Position numbers and translations under genes: made by a program
Assembly (NCBI RefSeq): GCF_019511645.1
Contig: NZ_JAEUAX010000016.1
Coordinates: 1-64,000 of the forward strand
Direction: 5' to 3'
Source: Microbacterium ureisolvens
Lineage (GTDB): Bacteria > Actinomycetota > Actinomycetes > Actinomycetales > Microbacteriaceae
Length of the DNA: 64,000 bases
Shown: piece by piece, positions 58,699-64,000 of the stretch
Layout: each line of letters starts with the position of its first letter
How positions within the stretch are numbered: the stretch's first letter is position 1
The notes under the pieces: model-generated
Told to the model about the DNA's origin: nothing
Database searches by the model: none
Seen by the model: only the letters and a program-made list of their open reading frames with translations

Positions 58699-60465
58699 TC
58701 AGGAGATGGTGAGGAGCTGGTGACCGGCCGACACGGTCGTGCCGGGGTCGGCGTTGATGGCGCCGATGACGCCGTCCTTGTGGGCCTGGATGGGCTGCTC
58801 CATCTTCATCGCCTCCAGCACGATGACGAGCTCGCCCTTCACGACCTGCTGGCCCTCCTCGACGGCGACCTTGACGACCGTGGCCTGCATCGGCGACTTC
58901 ACCGCGTCACCCGAGGCGCCGGCGACGACCGAGGGGGAGTGCGATCGGCGCGACGGCGGCACGGCCGCCGGGCGTCCGGCGACGCCCACGGGGGCGACGA
59001 CACGGTCGGGCAGGCTCACCTCGAGGCGTCGGCCCGCGACCTCCACCACGACCGTGTGTCGCGCTTCGGCGGGGGTGGGCTCGCTGAGCTCGCCGTCCCA
59101 CGGCGCGATGTCATTGACGAACTCGGTCTCGATCCAGCGCGTGTAGACGCCGAACCGGCCGTCCTCCGCGGTGAACGCGGGGTCGCGCACGACGGCGCGG
59201 TGGAAGGGCAGCACCGTCGGCAGGCCCGAGACCTCGAACTCGTCCAGCGCGCGGCGCGAGCGCTCGAGCGCCTCGGCGCGGTCGCGGCCGGTGACGATGA
59301 TCTTCGCGAGCAGGGAGTCGAACGCGCCCGACACGCTGTCGCCGGCGGTGACGCCGGAGTCGAGACGGATGCCGGGTCCGCCGAACGTCTTGAACACGTG
59401 GATCGGACCGGGCTGAGGCAGGAAGCCGCGGCCGGGGTCCTCCCCGTTGATGCGGAACTCGATCGAGTGACCCTCGGGCTCCGGGTCGTCGTAGCCGAGC
59501 TCCTCGCCCTCCGCGAGACGGAACTGCTCGCGGACCAGGTCGATCCCCGTCACCTCTTCCGAGACCGGGTGCTCGACCTGCAGGCGCGTGTTCACCTCGA
59601 GGAACGAGATCGTGCCGTCGGCGCCGATGAGGAACTCGCACGTGCCCGCGCCGACGTAGCCGACCTCCTTGAGGATGGCCTTCGACGCGTCGTAGAGGGT
59701 CTGGTTCTGCTCGTCGCTGAGGAAGGGCGCCGGCGCCTCTTCGACCAGCTTCTGGTGACGGCGCTGCAGCGAGCAGTCGCGCGTCGAGATCACGACGACG
59801 TTGCCCGCGGCATCCGCGAGGCACTGCGTCTCGACGTGACGCGGCTTGTCGAGGTACTTCTCGACGAAGCACTCGCCGCGGCCGAAGGCGGTGATCGCCT
59901 CGCGCGTGGCGGACTCGAACAGCTCGGGCACCTCGTCGATGGTGCGGGCGACCTTGAGGCCGCGTCCGCCGCCGCCGTACGCGGCCTTGATCGCGATGGG
60001 GAGGCCGACCTCTTCGGCGAACGCGACGACCTCGTCGGCGCCGGCCACGGGGCCGGGGGTGCCGGGAGCCAGTGGTGCGCCCACCTTCTCGGCGACCGCG
60101 CGCGCGGTCACCTTGTCGCCGAGGGCCTCGATCGCCTCGGGCGACGGGCCGATCCAGACGAGGCCCGCCGCGATCACGGCGCGGGCGAAGTCGGCGTTCT
60201 CGGCGAGGAACCCGTAGCCGGGGTGCACTGCGTCGGCGCCGGAGCGGCGCGCGACGGAGAGGATCTTGTCGATCGACAGGTAGGTCTCGGCGCTCGTGGC
60301 GCCCTCGAGCGCGTACGCCTCGTCGGCGAGGCGGGCGTGCATGGCGTCGCGGTCCTGGTCGGCGTAGACGGCGACCGACGACTTCCCGGCGTCGCGGGCG
60401 GCGCGGATGACGCGGACGGCGATCTCGCCGCGGTTGGCAACGAGAACCTTGGCGATACGAGGCAT
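58699..60465 (-). CDS. accA3: Acyl-CoA carboxylase alpha subunit (biotin carboxylase plus biotin carrier)
   Basis: This 588-residue subunit carboxylates biotin with ATP and bicarbonate and carries it to a beta subunit for malonyl- or methylmalonyl-CoA synthesis. The ATP-grasp segment KAAYGGGGRGLKVA lies at ~170 and the catalytic EVNTRLQVEHPVSE at ~285. The biotinyl Lys is in VLEAMKMEQP (~555) after an Ala/Pro/Ser-rich linker. The ATG lies 7 nt after a -10 box TAGGCT (plus 60473-60478), so the mRNA is probably leaderless. No beta subunit gene is in the window; maf lies upstream, as in mycobacteria. Confidence 0.94.
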   Translation of the reverse strand: MPRIAKVLVANRGEIAVRVIRAARDAGKSSVAVYADQDRDAMHARLADEAYALEGATSAETYLSIDKILSVARRSGADAVHPGYGFLAENADFARAVIAAGLVWIGPSPEAIEALGDKVTARAVAEKVGAPLAPGTPGPVAGADEVVAFAEEVGLPIAIKAAYGGGGRGLKVARTIDEVPELFESATREAITAFGRGECFVEKYLDKPRHVETQCLADAAGNVVVISTRDCSLQRRHQKLVEEAPAPFLSDEQNQTLYDASKAILKEVGYVGAGTCEFLIGADGTISFLEVNTRLQVEHPVSEEVTGIDLVREQFRLAEGEELGYDDPEPEGHSIEFRINGEDPGRGFLPQPGPIHVFKTFGGPGIRLDSGVTAGDSVSGAFDSLLAKIIVTGRDRAEALERSRRALDEFEVSGLPTVLPFHRAVVRDPAFTAEDGRFGVYTRWIETEFVNDIAPWDGELSEPTPAEARHTVVVEVAGRRLEVSLPDRVVAPVGVAGRPAAVPPSRRSHSPSVVAGASGDAVKSPMQATVVKVAVEEGQQVVKGELVIVLEAMKMEQPIQAHKDGVIGAINADPGTTVSAGHQLLTIS

Positions 60466-60588
60466 GAGTGCCAGCCTACCGACGGCATCCCGAGGGCTTT
60501 TGAGCGGTTCGTACAAGAACCGACCAGAAACGTGGGATTCCTACTACAACGGGTGCGCCCTCACGCGGCCCTCGTGAAAGGGGGCGCC

Positions 60589-61296
60589 TTACTCCGCTCC
60601 CTCTTCCGCGAACGTGTTCTCACCGATCTCGGGCCGCTCGAGCGACGGGTCGGAGGTGTTCCAGAGTGCCGTCCAGTCCACGCCCACCTCCCGCACCAGC
60701 CGGCGCAGCGTCGACACCGACATCCCCACCACCGTGGACGGGTCGCCGTCGACCCGCTCGATGAACGCGCCGCCGAGGCTGTCGACCGTGAACGCGCCCG
60801 CCACGTGCAGGGGCTCACCGGTCCCGACGTACGCGTCGATCTCCGCATCCGTCACGTCCGCGACGAAGGAGACGGATGCTGCGGCCGTCGCGTGCACCTC
60901 GCGCGGGGGTTCGCCCGGCTGGATGCGCACCACCGCGTGGCCGGAGTGCAGCACGCCGGTGCGCCCGCGCATCGCGCGCCATCGAGCGGCGGCGTTCTCG
61001 GGGGTGTACGGCTTGCCGAGCACCTCGCCGTCGAGCTCGAACATCGAGTCGCCGCCGATCACGATGCCGTCGAAATCCGGGATGTCGTCGCGCAGCCGCG
61101 CCGCGACGTCCGCCGCCTTGCGGCGCGCGAGGAGCAGGACGTGCTCGTCGGGCGCCAGCGTGCGCGCCTCGGCCGCCTCGACCGCGGCGATGACGGCCTC
61201 TTCGTCGACGTCGGGGGCGACGGTCAGCGGGCGGATGCCGAACTGCCCGAGCAGCATGAGCCGGGCGGGCGAGGTAGAGGCGAGGCAGACGCGCAT
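60589..61296 (-). CDS. maf: Maf-family nucleotide pyrophosphatase
   Basis: This 235-residue house-cleaning enzyme hydrolyses non-canonical or methylated NTPs. It starts VCLASTSPARLMLL, with the catalytic IGGDSMFELDGEVLGKP segment (~80) and HSGHAVV (~118). The C-terminus is ~25 residues longer than typical Maf. A -10 box TACTGT (plus 61303-61308) ends 6 nt before the ATG, a leaderless arrangement although GAGGGG also precedes the start. Confidence 0.92.
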   Translation of the reverse strand: MRVCLASTSPARLMLLGQFGIRPLTVAPDVDEEAVIAAVEAAEARTLAPDEHVLLLARRKAADVAARLRDDIPDFDGIVIGGDSMFELDGEVLGKPYTPENAAARWRAMRGRTGVLHSGHAVVRIQPGEPPREVHATAAASVSFVADVTDAEIDAYVGTGEPLHVAGAFTVDSLGGAFIERVDGDPSTVVGMSVSTLRRLVREVGVDWTALWNTSDPSLERPEIGENTFAEEGAE

Positions 61297-61449
61297 CCCC
61301 TCACAGTACGGGGAGGGGATGCACGCGGTTCACATTCAGGACGGATCCCGCCGCGCGCGGAAGCGCACCGCGGAATTCCGCGGATGCGCACGTGTGCGGA
61401 GAACGTCCATCCTGAGTTCTGAACGCCGGCGCGGCCTTAGGCTCGACAG

Positions 61450-62793
61450 GTGAGCGAAACCGGCGACCTCCTCGATCTCGACATCACGGGCGTCGCCCAC
61501 GGCGGCGTGTTCGTCGCCCGGTACGAGGGACGCGTCGTGTTCGTGCCCGACGCGATCCCCGGTGAGCGCGTGCGCGTGCGGCTCACCGACACCACGAAGA
61601 AGTCGTTCTGGCGCGGCGAGACCCTCGAGGTGCTCGAGGCTTCACCCCACCGGCAGCTGCACGTGTGGCGGCAGGCCGACGTCGATGTGCCGCCCGAGCA
61701 GCGCCCCGGCGGCGCGGACTTCGGCCACATCGCCTTGGAGCACCAGCGCGCGCTCAAGCTCGAGGTGCTCCTCGACGCCCTCCACCGGTTCGGGGGCATC
61801 TCCGAGCCCGTCGCCACGATGAGCGGCGTCACGCCGTCGCCCGCCGAGGATGGCGCCGACGCCGACGGGGAGACCGTCGACGGCACGGGGTGGCGCACCC
61901 GCGTGAGCCTGCACGTCGACGCGGACGGCAACGTCGGCCAGTACGCCGCGCGCAGCCACCGGGTCGTCCCCCTCGAAGACCTGCCCCTCGCGACGTCTGC
62001 CGTCGAGACCGCCGCGCTCGCGCTGCGCGGCGGCGAGCCCGGCAGGATCGATCTCGTCCAGCCGGCGGACGGTCGCGTGCGCGTACTGCCGCGGCCGGAC
62101 AGGAAGACGGATGCTGCGCCCCGCCGTGGCCGCGGCGCACGAGCGTCCTCCAGCAAGCCCCGCAAGGCTCCCGCGCCCGAGGTCGTCCTCGAGCGCGTCG
62201 GCGGCCGGGACTTCCGGGTCGACGCCGGTGGGTTCTGGCAGGTCCACCGCCTCGCGGCGCACACCCTCACCACGACCGTGTCCGCGGCGCTCCGCGCTCT
62301 CCCGGGTGACGCGCCCGTGGACCCCGACGCGTGGCACCTCGACCTCTACGGCGGTGTGGGCCTCTTCGCCGCGACGCTCGGCGACATCGGCGGCTCCTCG
62401 ACGCGGGTGACGAGCGTCGAGTCCGATCCCCGCGCCACCGAGCACGCGGGGGAGAACCTCGCGGAGTGGGTCGGCGCACGAGCCGAGACCGGCCGCGTCG
62501 ACCGATGGCTCGCGCGACTCGCGGCCGAGGCATCCGCTCCCGAACGCGAACGGCTGTCGCGAGGCGTCGTCCTGCTCGACCCGCCCCGTTCCGGAGCGGG
62601 CCGTGACGTGGTGGATCACCTCGCTGCGCTCGCGCCCTCGACAATCGTCTACGTCGCCTGCGACCCGGTCGCGCTCGCGCGCGACATCGCGACGTTCCGT
62701 GCCGGCGGCTACGAGGTCGCAAGTGTCGATGGCCTGGATCTTTTTCCCAATTCGCATCACGTCGAAGCCGTGGCGGTTCTCACCCGCGCCTGA
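61450..62793 (+). CDS. TrmA/RumA-like RNA methyltransferase
   Basis: This 447-residue class I SAM-dependent RNA uracil-C5 methyltransferase has an N-terminal TRAM domain (residues ~5-65) and the SAM loop LDLYGGVGLFAATL (~297). LLDPPRSGAG (~378) is followed by the catalytic-Cys motif YVACDP (~400). The usual N-terminal 4-cysteine iron-sulfur cluster is absent. A basic, Ser/Ala-rich insertion around residues 215-240 contains CGGATGC (62108-62114). The GTG follows a -10 box TAGGCT (61438-61443) by 6 nt, indicating a leaderless mRNA. The exact RNA target is unknown. Confidence 0.88.
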   Translation: MSETGDLLDLDITGVAHGGVFVARYEGRVVFVPDAIPGERVRVRLTDTTKKSFWRGETLEVLEASPHRQLHVWRQADVDVPPEQRPGGADFGHIALEHQRALKLEVLLDALHRFGGISEPVATMSGVTPSPAEDGADADGETVDGTGWRTRVSLHVDADGNVGQYAARSHRVVPLEDLPLATSAVETAALALRGGEPGRIDLVQPADGRVRVLPRPDRKTDAAPRRGRGARASSSKPRKAPAPEVVLERVGGRDFRVDAGGFWQVHRLAAHTLTTTVSAALRALPGDAPVDPDAWHLDLYGGVGLFAATLGDIGGSSTRVTSVESDPRATEHAGENLAEWVGARAETGRVDRWLARLAAEASAPERERLSRGVVLLDPPRSGAGRDVVDHLAALAPSTIVYVACDPVALARDIATFRAGGYEVASVDGLDLFPNSHHVEAVAVLTRA

Positions 62794-62815
62794 GTCTCGT
62801 CGCTAGGCTGGCGGC

Positions 62816-63493
62816 ATGACGCGGGTGGCCTTCATCGACGATCACGAGTCGGTCCGGCTCGGCCTCGAGGCGGCGTGTGCGCGCGCAGAGACCATGAACG
62901 TGGCGTTCTCCGGCAACACGGTCACCGAGTACGTGGACTGGCGTGCGATGTCGCGACAGGCCCCCGCTGACGTGGTCGTGCTCGACCTGACGCTCGGCGA
63001 CGGCACCACGGTGACCGAGAACGTGCGCCGTCTCGTGCTCGACGGCTCGAGCGTGATCATCCACAGCGTCGCCGACCGGCCCGCGGCCGTGCGCGAGGCG
63101 CTCGCCGCCGGTGCGGCCGGCGTCGTGAGCAAGTCCTCGCCCATCGGCGACGTGATCGCGGCGGTGCGTACGGTCGCCCGGGGCGAGCCCCTCAACAACG
63201 TGGAATGGGCCAGTGCCGTCGAGGGCGACCGCGCCTTCGCCGATGCGCAGCTCTCGGCGCGCGAGCGCGATGTGCTCCGCCTCTACGCCGCGGGCCTGCC
63301 GCTCAAGGTCGTCGCCGATCGCCTCGGGGTGGCGTACTCCACGGCGAAGGAGAACATCACGCGCATCCGCGTCAAGTACGTCGAGGTCGGAAGGCCCGCG
63401 CCGACGAAGATCGATCTGCTGCACCGCGCCGTCGAGGACGGGATCCTCGTCGAGCCATCGGCCGACCCGGGAGACCTCACGCGTGGCCGGTGA
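62816..63493 (+). CDS. LuxR-type response regulator
   Basis: This 225-residue two-component regulator has a receiver domain with acidic pocket Asp8-Asp9, phospho-acceptor Asp57 (VVVLDLTLGDG) and conserved Lys near 105 (VSKSS). The C-terminal HTH starts LSARERDVLRLYAAG (~145). The ATG follows a -10 box TAGGCT (62804-62809) by 6 nt, indicating a leaderless mRNA. Its end overlaps the sensor kinase start by 11 nt, so the pair is probably a cognate two-component system. Confidence 0.9.
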   Translation: MTRVAFIDDHESVRLGLEAACARAETMNVAFSGNTVTEYVDWRAMSRQAPADVVVLDLTLGDGTTVTENVRRLVLDGSSVIIHSVADRPAAVREALAAGAAGVVSKSSPIGDVIAAVRTVARGEPLNNVEWASAVEGDRAFADAQLSARERDVLRLYAAGLPLKVVADRLGVAYSTAKENITRIRVKYVEVGRPAPTKIDLLHRAVEDGILVEPSADPGDLTRGR

Positions 63494-64000
63494 CGCGCAG
63501 ACCGGCGTGCTCGACACGGCGTGGGGGCAGATCCCGCACTCGCAACAGACGACTGCCGGGATCGGATCGTTCACGCGCTCCCGCGTCGAGCGCATCATCT
63601 CGCTCGTCGCGGGCGGCTTCGGGTCGCTGATCCTCGGTCTCCAATCGTTTCTGAGCGCCCTCGGGCCCGCCCCCGAGCGACCGGGATGGCACCTGCCGCT
63701 GATGGTCGTCGTCTTCGGAGCCCTCGGGGTGATGGTGCTCGCGTGCGTCATCGGCCGTGCGGTGCGCCCCGCGGCCGGCGTGTTCGCGATCGTCTACGTC
63801 CTCGTCCTGATGGTGTGGCCGATAGCGACGGCGGGCGTGCAGCCCCCGACGACGGACGAGCCGTGGATCTGGTACCTGCTCAATCTCGCCACACTGGCCG
63901 CCGTCCTCGCCTTCCCGTTCCCGCTGCAGATCGCGTTCACGATCGCGCTGCCGCTCCTCTTCGGTGTCGTGCGGATGATCCAGGTCGGGTTCGCGCCGGA
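63483..64000 (+). CDS. Sensor protein, N-terminal part (probable histidine kinase), cut by window end
   Basis: An open frame runs from the GTG at 63483, with GGAG about 9 nt upstream, to the right edge without a stop. The 172 visible residues have a ~40-residue cytosolic start and then four or five membrane helices (near residues 38-55, 65-85, 92-112, 130-150 and 152-170). The catalytic part lies outside the window, so the kinase assignment rests on the overlapping response regulator. The stimulus is unknown. Confidence 0.65.
   Translation, partial: MAGDAQTGVLDTAWGQIPHSQQTTAGIGSFTRSRVERIISLVAGGFGSLILGLQSFLSALGPAPERPGWHLPLMVVVFGALGVMVLACVIGRAVRPAAGVFAIVYVLVLMVWPIATAGVQPPTTDEPWIWYLLNLATLAAVLAFPFPLQIAFTIALPLLFGVVRMIQVGFAP

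Noticed and set aside
58720..61422. 900-codon plus-strand frame opposite the carboxylase and maf genes
   Set aside because: Composition is typical of a shadow frame (Arg/Asp/Val/Leu-rich, no domains), and both true genes on the minus strand are unmistakable.

Overview
The window is about 64 kb of very GC-rich chromosome with tightly packed, often ATGA/GTGA/TGATG-overlapping genes, frequent GTG/TTG starts and many apparently leaderless promoters. Gene content and codon use point to an actinobacterium of the family Microbacteriaceae, most likely Microbacterium or a close relative (inferred from protein character; no search was run). No tRNA, rRNA, IS element, prophage or cas gene was seen.

Layout. 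1-8.7 kb: 3' part of pckG, a small HTH regulator plus a fused ABC exporter, a divergent ABC-2 exporter operon, and an MHS-type MFS transporter. 8.9-13 kb: a small membrane protein and the riboflavin operon ribD-ribE-ribBA-ribH behind an FMN riboswitch. 13-17.5 kb: a SorC-type regulator divergent from glpD-glpK. 17.5-22.3 kb: an Fpg/Nei-family glycosylase, a truncated GNAT gene, trpS, exonuclease III and a YihY-family membrane protein. 22.3-25.9 kb: sdhCDAB. 26.3-28.7 kb: a secreted GH10 xylanase and manC. 28.9-37.3 kb: nucleoside uptake (BMP lipoprotein, double ATPase, two permeases) and salvage (cdd, deoA, add). 37.3-43.8 kb: accessory block with a DUF559/AbiEi-like nuclease gene between palindrome arrays, an FMO/BASS/epimerase operon and a TauE/hydrolase pair. 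43.8-51.6 kb: mannitol PTS locus (mtlD, mtlF, mtlA, ptsI, ptsH, an EIIB-like gene, divergent mtlR). 51.6-53.9 kb: second DUF559/AbiEi-like gene between a second repeat family, and a GNAT gene. 53.9-64 kb: phosphohexomutase with purine nucleoside phosphorylase, an LpdA-like flavoprotein, biotin carboxylase alpha subunit, maf, a TrmA-like methyltransferase, and a response regulator followed by a cut-off sensor kinase.

Metabolically, the core genes form one theme: nucleosides are imported, deaminated and phosphorolysed (cdd, add, deoA, punA, phosphohexomutase), and glycerol, mannitol and xylan feed central metabolism (glpDK, mtl, xylanase, sdh, pckG). From memory, the backbone trpS, yihY-like, sdhCDAB, cdd-deoA-add, deoD-pmmB, lpdA, accA3 and maf resembles the Mycobacterium tuberculosis Rv3282-Rv3336c region, so the mtl locus and DUF559 blocks look like insertions into a conserved actinobacterial segment.

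The most unusual content is non-coding. Five intergenic elements each carry the 11-mer GTTCGGGGCGC twice forward and at least twice inverted, with start-to-start spacings of exactly 20, 18 and 20 bp. They lie at 43.8, 51.7, 51.8, 53.0 and 53.8 kb and bracket one DUF559-like nuclease gene. A different ~40-bp-period array of GTCCGGAC-centred palindromes brackets the other DUF559-like gene at 37.6 kb. The two proteins share a D-x10-E-x-D nuclease signature. This nuclease-plus-private-palindrome arrangement resembles REP/RAYT systems and may be undescribed. A third motif, CGGATGC/GCATCCG, recurs as inverted pairs in terminators and as single copies or pairs inside low-complexity protein insertions.
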